This document shows positions 51,042-60,405 of a stretch of DNA of 64,000 nucleotides, piece after piece (position 1 is the stretch's first letter; each line of letters begins with the position of its first letter). Location: NCBI RefSeq assembly GCF_004570865.1, contig NZ_SPQS01000022.1, positions 1 through 64,000 of the forward strand, read 5' to 3'. Made by a program: the position numbers and the translations under genes. Source of the DNA: Bradyrhizobium frederickii (GTDB lineage: Bacteria > Pseudomonadota > Alphaproteobacteria > Rhizobiales > Xanthobacteraceae). The notes beneath the pieces were generated by a model, which was given only the letters and a program-made list of their open reading frames with translations, did not search any database and was not told where the DNA came from.

Positions 51042-51398
51042 AGATTTGGCTCCTGCGCGCGTTGAAACTTCAGCATATCCTTGTTGCAAACCTATTTGCG
51101 GCGTACTCCCCCTGCACTTGGATACTTTCCTGCATCGCCCGAGCATTTCGCGGTGAAATCCACCTCAAGCGAGGCTGTATGGCGAGTGCCCGCCGGACGC
51201 GGCTGAACGCTTAAATGAGGTGTTATCGGCGCCGGTTGAGTTCGGCGGGAGCTGGCAGTTCGGAAGCTCGCACGTGAACCGCTTCGTATCTTTCCAATAA
51301 GGCGCCGGATTTCGGCAGCATAAGGTCCGAGATCAGGGAATTCCGCTTTACTTGCATAGTAATGTCATTGCGTCCGAAGCAACGAACCGAGCGAACAA

Positions 51399-51602
51399 AT
51401 GGCTCGTTTTTACTTCAACCTGGAATGCAAGCACAATGTCGCTGATCCCGGCGGGCTGGCATTCGAGAGCGAGCTCCAAGCCTTTCGTGCGGCACAGCGT
51501 CTAGCAAATGACCTAGCGAGTGCTCAGCCTCCACTACGGGGTACAACTTGCGTGGTTGTTACACGTAACGATCGGGGTGAGTCCTATTACGTGAGCGTTT
51601 GA
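51399..51602 (+). CDS. DUF6894 family small protein
   Basis: A 67-residue protein: MARFYFNLECKHNVADPGGL with FESELQAFRAAQRLANDLA and a VVVTRNDRGESYYVSV end. This is the typical DUF6894 pattern (FYF start, D-x-G-L-EF, helix, short strand), very common in Bradyrhizobium and related genomes. Function unknown. Confidence 0.7.
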   Translation: MARFYFNLECKHNVADPGGLAFESELQAFRAAQRLANDLASAQPPLRGTTCVVVTRNDRGESYYVSV

Positions 51603-51731
51603 CGAGCTTGCCAATCAAAGCTTTCGGCCATACTGCGCTTCGATTGCTGCGCTTTCCTGGCATTCCAAGCCAGTAGATGGAGGACACCGCGTCCTTGGCG
51701 ACTCTCCTCAACGAATTCGGATCGAGACTAA

Positions 51732-52610
51732 TCAGCTGGCCATCTTGTCGCGGACCAGCCTGCCGCAGAGCCGGTTTTCGCCGCAGCAACCGCTTGTCTC
51801 GGCGAAGACTCGCGGGAGTTCACCAGGACGCGCAGCGCCGATGCGCTGTCGGCCAACCAAGTCAGCCAAATCCTGACCGTCACATCGGCGCTCGCGATCC
51901 ACGCCTGCATTGCCGATTTGCCAACCGAGCCGACCGCCATCGCCGGCTATAGCGTCGGCGAGAAGGCGGCCTGGGGCGTAGCAGGAGTTTGGACGGCGAA
52001 CGAGGCTTTGCGGCTGACAGACATCCGTGCACGATTGATGGATGGCGCGGCAGGACCTGGCGGACGGCTCGGCTATGTCCGCGGGCTCGCTCAGACCACG
52101 CTCGAGTCCTTACTTGCGAAGCATCGCTGCGAGATTGCAATCAGAAATCCCGACCTTCTCTACGCCGTCGGCGGCGCTGAGCAGGACGTTTTCAAGCTCT
52201 GCGAGGAGGCGCCATCGCTGGGCGCCACGCGCGCCGGCCTGATCGCCGTCAGGATCGGCTCGCACACTTCGCGACTTGAGGCGGCCTGCGATCCCCTACA
52301 ACAGGCGCTCGCGGCAAGCACGCGCGCGCCCATCGCCGAGCGAAAGATCCTCCTTGCCGGTGATGGGGGCCCGCGCCTGTTCTCCGCATCGAATGCCATG
52401 GCAAAGCTCGCCAGCCAGGTCGCGCGCCCTATCGACCTCGCCGCAACGCTGGAGGCTCTTGCCGAGCAAGGAGCCGATCGTGTGCTGGACCTCGGCCCAG
52501 GACACGCACTGGCCGAAATGATGAAAGGCGTCTTTCCATCGATCCGCTGCTATGCCGCCGACGGGTTCCGCAGCATCGACGGCTTGCGCAACTGGATCGC
52601 CCTCCAATAA
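51732..52610 (+). pseudogene. Malonyl transacylase (MdcH/FabD-like), 5' truncated
   Basis: An open frame from just after a stop at 51729 to 52610 (292 codons) encodes an acyltransferase domain: EPVFAAATACLGEDSREF, NQVSQILTVTSALAIHAC, the nucleophile elbow GYSVGE, and VLDLGPGHALAEMMKGVFPS. It fits the malonate decarboxylase epsilon subunit or malonyl-CoA:ACP transacylase. The N-terminal LFPGQG motif is missing and the first in-frame ATG is 51918, inside the domain. No other malonate decarboxylase genes are present, so this is an isolated remnant. Confidence 0.6.
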
Positions 52611-52741
52611 CGCGACGTCCCGAGCTTCGAACGGTTATTGGGGGTCCAGACCCGCAAACAGAAAGGGCTTCGTACGTCTCGAGTACAAAACTTCCACTAC
52701 TCGCAACTCAGGCTCGATCGTCCAGACGTCCTCGATCCGAT

Positions 52742-53023
52742 CTAGCCTGCCAGGTAATCGGCAACGCGCACATCGGCGCTGCCGCGGAATGAGCTAGGAG
52801 ATCCCGTCCATTCGAACCCGAACAGGTCGTACAGGGACACACCTTCCGCCAGCCACGCATGTAGCCATGTCTTAATAGGGATACATCCAATAAGTCGTGT
52901 TGGAATCGTCGGGCACCCACACGCCCTCAGGCGCAACATCTCCGCCACGTCATCCGGCGTCTTCATCACCTGCCCCCATGGATCAATCCATGACGAGCCT
53001 TCAGTGATTCGTTCCTGCTTCAT
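52742..53023 (-). pseudogene. IS21 IstA N-terminal fragment fused to a copy of a distant gene's 3' end
   Basis: ATG 53023 reads MKQERITEGSSWIDPWGQV, then MKTPDDVAEMLRLRACG, the start of IS21-family IstA transposases. Homology stops near 52916, where the sequence becomes a copy of bases 59040-59094, the end of the lipoprotein hydrolase gene read in another frame. The last 35 residues (LYDLFGFEWTGSPSSF onward) look coding but were not identified. The product is a recombination chimera and cannot be a transposase. Confidence 0.55.
52860..52914. repeat. About 55-base repeat, copy A (partner at 59040-59094)
   Basis: The core GGGATACATCCAATAAGTCG and the following TGTTGGAATCGTCGGGCA are identical in both places; the left flank (TAGCCATGTCTTAATA versus TAGCCAGGCCTTAGTA) differs at a few bases. 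Copy A lies inside the IstA chimera. Confidence 0.8.
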
Positions 53024-53174
53024 TCACTCTCTCCCCAGCTATCCGAGGAGGGGGCAATTCCTCGTGACGCTGAGGGGCAGTTTTCCATGGCGCGCGACAG
53101 GCACGAACTTTGAAGGCGCCGCTCGCTTTGCGTGTCATGATGTTGCTGAGGACGAATCAGCCGAGATTTCACCA

Positions 53175-53651
53175 ATGCAAGTGGACACAATTGGAAGACC
53201 CGAGCAACTGAGTAACGTGCAGCCGGGTGAATGTATCTTTTTCGATTCCAGCAACGGAATGCGATTCGGAATGCTCACCAAGGACGGCAATCAGAAAGGC
53301 TTTCTCGTATTTGCAAAATCGGATGATGGCCGTGCACCTTGGGTCATCACCGGAGGACTGCCGCAAAACGTGCTTGTCGTCGACAAGGTGCAGATCAGGG
53401 CTGATTGGACAAGCGCCGCGATAAGTGCGGCATCTCAAATTGGCGAAATCACGAGCGCTGCCGGTAATTTCTATATGAGAGCAGCTCTGCGGAAGATGGA
53501 GACGGTCTCAATCAACCTCGCTAGCGGCCTTCTAGATGATCCTCCGTCTCTGGGTCCGATTTTCCATTATGCCCGCTGGAGCGCAGGTCTTGTGAGGGAC
53601 GGCAAATGGTTGTCGCTCGTTGAGTTTCCATTCACGAAAGGATCCGTCTGA
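53175..53651 (+). CDS. Hypothetical protein, 158 residues
   Basis: ATG 53175 starts MQVDTIGRPEQLSNVQPGEC; the body (FGMLTKDGNQKGFLVFAKSD, LVVDKVQIRADWTSAAISAA, WSAGLVRDGKWLSLVEFPF) alternates strands and looks like a small globular beta protein. The frame is open up to 53004, but the extra N-terminal part overlaps the IstA chimera on the other strand. The stop shares one base with the next ATG (TGATG), so a two-gene operon is likely. Family not recognised. Confidence 0.5.
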   Translation: MQVDTIGRPEQLSNVQPGECIFFDSSNGMRFGMLTKDGNQKGFLVFAKSDDGRAPWVITGGLPQNVLVVDKVQIRADWTSAAISAASQIGEITSAAGNFYMRAALRKMETVSINLASGLLDDPPSLGPIFHYARWSAGLVRDGKWLSLVEFPFTKGSV

Positions 53652-53933
53652 TGGCAACGCGCGACGAAGAGATATGGCAGGTCAAAACGGCTTCAGCGGC
53701 GCTCATAGCGATGTTTGGTGAGAGCGCAAGAGCAATCAGATCCTCAGTTCGAAGAGCGCTTCCTAGCGATCCTTGAGCGAGCCTACTACCATTTCCGCGA
53801 CGATTGTCCGAATGCCCCCGACGGCAAACCGCGCGAAGTGACGACTGTGCTCGAAATGCTTTCGTCGACGCGTGAGCTGCTCACCGGTTGGAACAATATC
53901 ACGGGTCAAGGCGAACCATTCTTGAAGCCATAG
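53651..53933 (+). pseudogene. Hypothetical protein, probably frameshifted
   Basis: ATG 53651 (MATRDEEIWQVKTASAALIA) stops at 53776, while an overlapping frame from about 53715 continues EQSDPQFEERFLAILERAYY, FRDDCPNAPDGKPREVTTV and LEMLSSTRELLTGW to 53933. A one-base shift near 53720-53735 would join them into a protein of about 93 residues. It is coupled to the upstream hypothetical gene by TGATG. Function unknown. Confidence 0.4.
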
Positions 53934-54136
53934 GGCAATACTCATGCAGACCAAAGGCTCGCCGACAAATCCAAATGAAAGACGCCGCCAACTGGGGCGT
54001 CCTCACTTTAGGGCGATCGATTAACCATCGCTTGCGGAAGCGGGTCGGAGCGCTTTTTGGATTTCGCGTCATTGGACCATAGTACGCCCTCAATCAAGCC
54101 CAGGGATATTTACAGAGATACTTTCTGCGAGTTGTT

Positions 54137-54706
54137 TCAAGGTGCCCTTAGAGATATCCCCATCTGGCTCGACAACCGAGCAAGTGCGAGCGCTGCCCCT
54201 TTATCTTTCAGCGGCTGAATTTCCCCCTCTAGCAGCTTCCTCTTCAAATCATGAAGGTGAATCGCGGCAGCGCCGGTGAGGTTGTCTTGCCTAATCTCAG
54301 TCTCCGCCAGCAAACAGGCTGACTCAACTAGAGTGAATCTCCCCCTGGTTCGAATTGAACGAGCAATTCCACTTGGAGCGATTTCACCGACTGACTCATC
54401 GGCCACCTCTTCTTTGGGAGGCGGTTCATCCGACTTGTGAAGCGGCTCCTTGCTCATCTTGCGGGAGCGCCACGACAATGGGTACTCCCGATACAGCTCT
54501 CTCCGACAGAACTTGATCCAGACATATCCGTATGCGGTGCCCGTTGTCTGCCGACCTATTTTGACAGCGTGCAGGGCCGGGCTTGGCTTCCTGTCTATGT
54601 CCGAAAGATCTAACTCCAAAAGTGACCAGCTTTCCGGTGCAATTTTCTCGTATGGCTTTTTTCCATCCGGCGTGCCGAAGGCGGTTATTTCTCCCAGCCG
54701 CAGCAA
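54137..54706 (-). CDS. Hypothetical protein, about 189 residues, start uncertain
   Basis: The frame reads LRLGEITAFGTPDGKKPYEK, then ESWSLLELDLSDIDRKPSPA, GYVWIKFCRRELYREYPL, and an acidic linker before a helical end (TGAAAIHLHDLKRKLLEGEI). It stays open upstream to a stop near 54734 (KRIEDELHDLLRLGEI) without an ATG, so the gene may use TTG at 54706 or be truncated. Family not recognised. Confidence 0.4.
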   Translation of the reverse strand: MLRLGEITAFGTPDGKKPYEKIAPESWSLLELDLSDIDRKPSPALHAVKIGRQTTGTAYGYVWIKFCRRELYREYPLSWRSRKMSKEPLHKSDEPPPKEEVADESVGEIAPSGIARSIRTRGRFTLVESACLLAETEIRQDNLTGAAAIHLHDLKRKLLEGEIQPLKDKGAALALARLSSQMGISLRAP

Positions 54707-54734
54707 ATCATGTAGTTCATCTTCGATCCGCTTT

Positions 54735-55176
54735 CACAGCCTACCCTCGATAATGCCGGACGGAGTCAGATGAGATGCATACCTAAGAGGGGTCGTTAGC
54801 GCCCGCTTCGTAGTAACCGTTTTGCGTGCCTGCTGTTTCGCGCAATGGCGTTGAATGCTTCCGCGCCGTTCAAGTCTGGTCGGAGTTCTACAGGCAAGAC
54901 GAATGGCCTTACCTGTCGCCAGAGTCCCGGCAGGAACACCGTTCCAAGCAGCGCCCCAAAACCGCGCATCGCGAAGAGCATGCGAGGACGCCTGAATCTC
55001 CATCAAACCAAACAGCCAAACGCAACGGCCCAGGCGACCGATCGCCCTTGAAGGCGACACGCGGTTAGGACTTCGGATTAAGCGGAAATGACGATACGGA
55101 GGAATGTGTGATAGCCGTATGCACTGCTGCTAGGCAGCGTCATCATAAGTCGCTATCGGCGACCTCACGCTAGAGC
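54735..55176. other. Unassigned stretch before the TrlF gene end
   Basis: No supported gene. A minus-strand frame (54981-54796, FAMRGFGALLGTVFLPGLWR and EAFNAIARNSRHAKRLLRSG) might be decayed transposon sequence but was not identified; overlapping frames on both strands contradict one another. Confidence 0.3.
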
Positions 55177-58100
55177 TCAGTGGTACTTCTGACCTCTATT
55201 GTCAAAGGCGATCTTCGTGCCTTCCAGCACATCAACGACAGCCCTGTTGATTATTCCATCCTCGATAGAACCTGATTGATACGAGATGCGGGCGCCATTC
55301 TTTCTGTCGAATGTTGCGTGTATGATCTGCTCGGCATCGCACACGACGGCCAAGTTTGGATTATGCGTTACCATGATAATCTGTCGCGATTTCTTTGCTT
55401 CGTTGAGAACCGGAACGAGCAAGCTCACAACCGTCTCGTTGTCCAGATTCTCCTCCGGCTGATCGAGGACGATCGGATTTCGTCCCTTGTCGACCAAGAG
55501 ATAAAAGATCAATAGAAGAGCACCGCGCTGCCCGGGCGACAGCCGTTCGATGTGTGTGTCTTGGAACAGCAGCGTATACTTCGGTTCCAAATACTGAAGT
55601 CCGAATACATAGTTGTAGACCTCCGACGGGGCCTTGTCCTTCCTCATCAGTGCCCTGATCCCCGGGACATTGGGCGCCGCCTTATCGGCGCTCTCGGTCA
55701 GCAGGGAAGTGACCTCTTCGGCAAAGCCAACCGCATCGGCCGCATCTTCAAAGGCATACTTCTCAAATCTGCTACGGATCGCGACGAAGCTCTCGTCTTC
55801 GCCCCGCAGCTCTCCAATGTTTTGCTTGATGGCTCCAAAAAGATTCGTCGCTATGGCGTCAGGCGAGCCGAGCAGCTTGGCTTGAAACTGAAGCTTGTAG
55901 TCGTCTCGGATCAGCGAATTATTCTGAATCAACTGCTGCAATGGGGCGAACAATGCCTCCCGCGCTGCGCGCTGTTCTTCGAGTACTGCAAAAATCTGGC
56001 TGGTAATCTCCCGGCGCGCCGCCCGCCTTTGTGCCAGTACCGTCGGAAGTTCATTTAACTGAGCGAGCCGTCGTTGCAATCCCTTAAGGCTTTCCGGCTC
56101 CGTTTCGGATCCTTCAATTGCCTCCAGGGCGACCTGCCAACTCTTCAAGGCTTCCGTGTACGCTTGGTACTTTTGCTGCGGGTCGTTCAATGTCTGCGAG
56201 AGCTGCTTCTGCTCAGCGACCAGAGCCGCTTCCCTCTTAGCGGCGCTGTCGATCCTTTCTGCCATCTCTGCGTCGCTCGCAAGGATCGTTTGCTCAAGCT
56301 GAATCAGTACGTGGCGGTTGACTGTCAAGCTAATCATCTTCTCCGCTGTCAGGTCGACTGCGGCGAGGTCATCCGCGATCTCTGATACGAAGGACGCGAA
56401 TTGCTTCTCAAACAGACTAATACGCTCGCCGATGTTGCGGAGCGATCTCTGCTTTTTGCCGATCAGTCGCTTAGCATCGGCAACCTTCTTGGCCTCAGTC
56501 TTGAGCTGCTCCAGCGCCGCGCCGATCTCCGCGAGCCTTGCACTTGCCGCTTGCTGATCGGCAGTAAGAGCCGCCGTAGGTTGTTCGACCTGTGCAGGTC
56601 TAACTGTCACGTGTTCCTCGATCTGCTTCGCCTTGAGCCTGACCTGCTCCTCGATATTTTTCTGGACGTTGGGATGGAGTTGATCCTCAGTTTCAACGAT
56701 CTGCTCGTTGAGCGCCCTCAACGTTTTGCGAAGCTCGCTCGTTTGAGCTCGGAAGACATTCTCCTGTTTCTCAATAAGCTGATCGAAACTGAGAGCCTCC
56801 AGACGGACGCTGTTCGGAACGTGTGAAAAAATCACCTCGCGCAGTTCCTTCTCGAACTCGTTTGTCTTGCCTGACACGTGATCATTGCAAAGGGCTTCGA
56901 ATCGTCCCTGAGGTATGTACCGAACAAGTTCAACCCGTTCGGGCGATGGATCATCGGCAAGGCTCATCACACATGGATCGCCAGCTAGCCAGTATAGCTT
57001 GCCGATGAACTGACGCGCCGGTTCACCCGCCTTCCCGCGAAATCGGTCGCGTTTGAGAAACGAGAAGTGAGCATTCTGCTGCGAGTTTCCTAGCAACGCC
57101 ACGATGTCCGCAAGGGCGCTCTTGCCGCTTCCTTTGTTACCAATGATCGCGATGAGTTCTGGGTTCAGAAGGATTTCGGTTCCGTGCAACCAAGTGTCGG
57201 GAAGCGCACTGTCAGGTTTTTTGTAGACGCTAATCCGGTCTATGTAGAATGTTTTGTGGCCATTGATCCGCTCTAGCTTCGGCGGCAGCTCGCCTAAGAA
57301 CGAGCGTTTCGCAGGTTCTTTCAGCACCTGTAACAGCCCCTTCCAGGTGGGATCGGCCTTGATCCACGTACGCTTGCCGGAGGGAAATTGACCGTATCCG
57401 CGCTTGTCGTTGGTCCCGCTACCTCGGAAGCTGTGGGCATCGCTGCCGGAGACCGCGAGTCGAGCAACGCCCTTCAATGCCGCCTGGAAATTATCGAGCC
57501 ATTTTTTGTTTCCTTCTGTTTCAACACCGCAAAAGGCGGCCCAATAATCCGTGCTTCTCGTTTCAAAAATGGGAGAAGATTCGAACAGACCCAGCGCATA
57601 CGCGTAGTGATCCGTCCAATTTATTGAATCAAGTCCGTCGTAGGTCGAGAACGGCATGAAGCCAACTGCGCGACCACTGGGAACCTCGCGTATCGCCTCC
57701 TTGTACGAGTCGACCTTCAACTCCGCGATCCTGCATCCAGCGGCGAAGGCCTCCTCGTCTTCTGAAACAACCCTGCTCTTGTCAATTCCATGTTTGGCCA
57801 GTTTGTCCGCGCCCACATAGCGGGCGTACTCCATCAACGCATCACGAGATAGCGGTTGATTGATGAGTTCAAGCTTGAGCCGCGAGAGAAAGTCTCTGAG
57901 GTGCTGATCGCTGATTTCATCGGAGAAGAGGACGTGGGCATTAAGCCGGCCCTGCATTGGCGCTGCCAACCGCAGTTCGATACCAGGAAAGACTGTTTTC
58001 AGAAGTGCCGGAGCGCCTTGTTCGCTCTGTCGCGCCTTTAGCGCGAACCGGCCATCGAACGTCCAGTAGTCCATGAGCCCGAACGCCACTGGAGCAGCGT

Positions 58101-58242
58101 CATTTAGGGCACCGATCATCTCGTCGACGAGGCGACGGTTTCGCACCTTGTCCGTACCGAAGCGCTCGCCGTCCCAATGAAATGAGGCTGGCGAGTGGAC
58201 ATGCAGATCCCACTCGCGCCATTCGGAGCCCCTCGCAAACAT
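55177..58242 (-). CDS. TrlF-family protein: PHP phosphoesterase fused to SMC-like ATPase
   Basis: ATG 58242 (MFARGSEWREWDLHVHSPAS), preceded by AAGGATTGCAGGT, gives 1,021 residues; an in-frame TTG 14 codons upstream is weaker. The N-terminal 300 residues form a PHP domain (DLHVHSPAS; VSGSDAHSFRG; FPGIELR). Then an ABC/SMC-type ATPase: Walker A IIGNKGSGKSAL (about residue 370), a long coiled coil (roughly 480-800, rich in LEQLKTEAKKVADAK-like heptads), signature-like LSPGQRGALLLIFY, and Walker B PIVLDQPEENLDNE. TrlF proteins are linked to nucleic-acid handling and defence. The protein looks intact and stands alone among remnants. Confidence 0.82.
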   Translation of the reverse strand: MFARGSEWREWDLHVHSPASFHWDGERFGTDKVRNRRLVDEMIGALNDAAPVAFGLMDYWTFDGRFALKARQSEQGAPALLKTVFPGIELRLAAPMQGRLNAHVLFSDEISDQHLRDFLSRLKLELINQPLSRDALMEYARYVGADKLAKHGIDKSRVVSEDEEAFAAGCRIAELKVDSYKEAIREVPSGRAVGFMPFSTYDGLDSINWTDHYAYALGLFESSPIFETRSTDYWAAFCGVETEGNKKWLDNFQAALKGVARLAVSGSDAHSFRGSGTNDKRGYGQFPSGKRTWIKADPTWKGLLQVLKEPAKRSFLGELPPKLERINGHKTFYIDRISVYKKPDSALPDTWLHGTEILLNPELIAIIGNKGSGKSALADIVALLGNSQQNAHFSFLKRDRFRGKAGEPARQFIGKLYWLAGDPCVMSLADDPSPERVELVRYIPQGRFEALCNDHVSGKTNEFEKELREVIFSHVPNSVRLEALSFDQLIEKQENVFRAQTSELRKTLRALNEQIVETEDQLHPNVQKNIEEQVRLKAKQIEEHVTVRPAQVEQPTAALTADQQAASARLAEIGAALEQLKTEAKKVADAKRLIGKKQRSLRNIGERISLFEKQFASFVSEIADDLAAVDLTAEKMISLTVNRHVLIQLEQTILASDAEMAERIDSAAKREAALVAEQKQLSQTLNDPQQKYQAYTEALKSWQVALEAIEGSETEPESLKGLQRRLAQLNELPTVLAQRRAARREITSQIFAVLEEQRAAREALFAPLQQLIQNNSLIRDDYKLQFQAKLLGSPDAIATNLFGAIKQNIGELRGEDESFVAIRSRFEKYAFEDAADAVGFAEEVTSLLTESADKAAPNVPGIRALMRKDKAPSEVYNYVFGLQYLEPKYTLLFQDTHIERLSPGQRGALLLIFYLLVDKGRNPIVLDQPEENLDNETVVSLLVPVLNEAKKSRQIIMVTHNPNLAVVCDAEQIIHATFDRKNGARISYQSGSIEDGIINRAVVDVLEGTKIAFDNRGQKYH

Positions 58243-59050
58243 ACCTGCAATCCTTCCAGTTAGTTTTTCTTGAACGAAACCCAATTAGTTTTAATTCCGA
58301 TGCGGCGATCACACCTAAATGTCGATGCTCTCGATACGAAGCGCTGACGGCCGGGTCGTCTGCGCGAACAGATTTGTTCAAGCTTGCCGGATTCACGTGC
58401 TTCCGATCGGCCATCCGACAAGATTCCTGAGACGGTATGACGCATCCGCCCGCCAGCGTTCGAATACCGACTCGTCGATCGTCTCGTTCACATTCACGGG
58501 GCGCCGCCGTCTCGAACGTCCGACTCTTAGCCAATCGTCCGATAATTCGAATAGCTGACGGCCCTCTCTACAATTTTCACGAAACGCTTCATTTCCCCTC
58601 CCATACAGCCCGACGTTTATCGAAGCCGACATAGCTCCCAAGAGCCTCTTGGATACGACAACGCAAGCAATGCAGCAGCCGTCGTAGCCCCACCCGTTCC
58701 TTATGGCCCCAAGCCCTCAGATTGTTCGATTACAATCGGAGGCCGCAGTGAATCGACAACGCTTCGTTCTTATTCGGCTTCTGGTGTGCTGTACGTGCCG
58801 TTTAGAGCAATCAACGCAGCCTTTCGGCGCGATGAAGGCATGATTCGCGGCAAGCAGCCCGACACAGAAAGCCTGCATATCGTAAATTTCGGATGATGAG
58901 GGGAGCACAACTCCGGGCAGATGGCGTGACTGTCATATAATCAAACACTCTCGGTTCCGCGCGCTCAACATTTCGTGCTGAGCGCGCTCACACTTGCTGT
59001 CTCTTTTCGGCCGCCACAAACGCGTCTGCAAACAGCCGAATAGCCAGGCC
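58243..59050. other. Unassigned stretch between TrlF and the exported-protein cluster
   Basis: About 800 bases with only contradictory short frames. One minus-strand frame from 58632 (MSASINVGLYGRGNEAFREN ... LFELSDDWLRVGRSRR) to 58393 could be a small gene but has no recognised family or partner. No promoter or repeat was recognised other than the 55-base repeat at the right edge. Confidence 0.3.
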
Positions 59051-59094
59051 TTAGTAGGGATACATCCAATAAGTCGTGTTGGAATCGTCGGGCA
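59040..59094. repeat. About 55-base repeat, copy B (partner at 52860-52914)
   Basis: The last codons and stop of the lipoprotein hydrolase gene (PDDSNTTYWMYPY) plus a few bases beyond. The copy at 52860 must have been taken from such a gene. Confidence 0.8.
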
Positions 59095-60394
59095 TCGATC
59101 GCAAGGTCGGAGTCCGCTGCGGCGGTTTAAGATGCGCTGAAGAAGAGATAATCCGGCCAATGTCATCGAGAACTGCGCGGCTCGTAGAATACGTACTATG
59201 GTTGAGAGCAAACATTTCGCTTCCGACGGCCGAAACATCGATTGTTTCGATACCGGGCACGAGAGTTGGCCCGCTGTTCGTCACGAACCCCATTCGAGAC
59301 TTGGACTGTGCTTTCTTCAACGAAGCTAGCAGTGCCAGATCCGTCGAAGAGGCATAGAGAGTCACGGCCCCTGCGGCTGCCTTAATTTGATTTGCACGTT
59401 GCAGATAAAGATCGCGGTCCACGTCCGGGGCAGCAAAAATCAACTCGGTAATACCAAGCGCCGTCTGGCTTAAGGCAGCTTGCTGCAAGGCGCCAAGGAC
59501 GACTTCGCTACCGAGGCTATGTGCAATGACGATGATTCTGGAGACCTTGCCCTCCTGCTTGATCAGCTGGAGAAGGTCGAAGAGGCCATCCGGCGCGAAC
59601 AGAGCACTCTCGCGGTCGTAGTCGTAGTCCTTCCATCCGCCCTTGGACGGCCAGGAATACATCATGACGCGGCCTTTGTAGTTGGCGTCAAAAGCGATTT
59701 GGGCTGCCTTGAAAGCCGCGTCATTAAACGCAACGTTATAGCCATGGACAAAGAGCATCAGGCTATCTGCCGGATTAGCTATAGCAGCCGCGAACTCCTC
59801 GCGTGAGAGCCGATTCAGCTTCTGAATACGGAAATGTTTACCGTCCTGCTCCGCCTCTTTGATTCCCAACCAGGTCGTTCCAGGTACTTCTACTTCGCCC
59901 ATCTTGTGAATAACAGGAATGCTGACCGTCACATAGCCCAAGGTGTTGGAAGCGGCCCGGCCATACGAGATCTGGCTCAATTCTAGACCGGGCCCGCCCG
60001 TCACAACGCGATTGGTGGCAAAGTAGACCGGTACCAAGCCCTTGATCGCAGACTTGTTGACCACCACCTCGGCTCCGGTGGTGCTCTTGTTGGGAGGTGC
60101 CTCCTCGCTTGCCTCACCCGTCGCCGGCCGCCATGGCCGATAGCCATGATAGTGTCGAACATGGTGGTAGTATCCAGGGCCGTAGCGGTAGCCGTATCTC
60201 TTCAACGCGCTCCCATGTTTCTTGGGGGCCTTGTGGACATGTGGCTTGAGCGGCTGTGAGGCCGGCCCCTGATGGGCGCAACCGGTCGCGAGCGCGCAGA
60301 ACAAAACAATGAGCACTGTCCGGAGACGTCGGCAAACCTCTCCGATCCGTTGCAGACGGTTCGAGGCCCGAATTTGCGATGCAAGCATGACCAT
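59051..60394 (-). CDS. Lipoprotein alpha/beta hydrolase (DUF900 family)
   Basis: From ATG 60394 (MVMLASQIRASN) the 447-residue product has a lipobox, LFCALATGC, so it is probably lipid-anchored in the periplasm. A His/Tyr-rich linker (YGYRYGPGYYHHVRHYHGYR) follows, then the DUF900 hydrolase domain: PVYFATNRVVTGGPG, DSLMLFVHGYNVAFNDAAF, IIVIAHSLGSEVVLGAL with the nucleophile Ser, and a late LNHSTY His. DUF900 proteins are lipase/esterase-like with unknown substrates. Last gene of a four-gene row of exported proteins, 11 bases after the protease gene. Confidence 0.8.
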   Translation of the reverse strand: MVMLASQIRASNRLQRIGEVCRRLRTVLIVLFCALATGCAHQGPASQPLKPHVHKAPKKHGSALKRYGYRYGPGYYHHVRHYHGYRPWRPATGEASEEAPPNKSTTGAEVVVNKSAIKGLVPVYFATNRVVTGGPGLELSQISYGRAASNTLGYVTVSIPVIHKMGEVEVPGTTWLGIKEAEQDGKHFRIQKLNRLSREEFAAAIANPADSLMLFVHGYNVAFNDAAFKAAQIAFDANYKGRVMMYSWPSKGGWKDYDYDRESALFAPDGLFDLLQLIKQEGKVSRIIVIAHSLGSEVVLGALQQAALSQTALGITELIFAAPDVDRDLYLQRANQIKAAAGAVTLYASSTDLALLASLKKAQSKSRMGFVTNSGPTLVPGIETIDVSAVGSEMFALNHSTYSTSRAVLDDIGRIISSSAHLKPPQRTPTLRSMPDDSNTTYWMYPY

Positions 60395-60405
60395 TCTATA
60401 GACAC

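Noticed and set aside
58100..58534. Minus-strand frame of 144 codons upstream of TrlF
   Set aside because: Overlaps other frames and the TrlF 5' end, no ribosome site or family; could not be supported.
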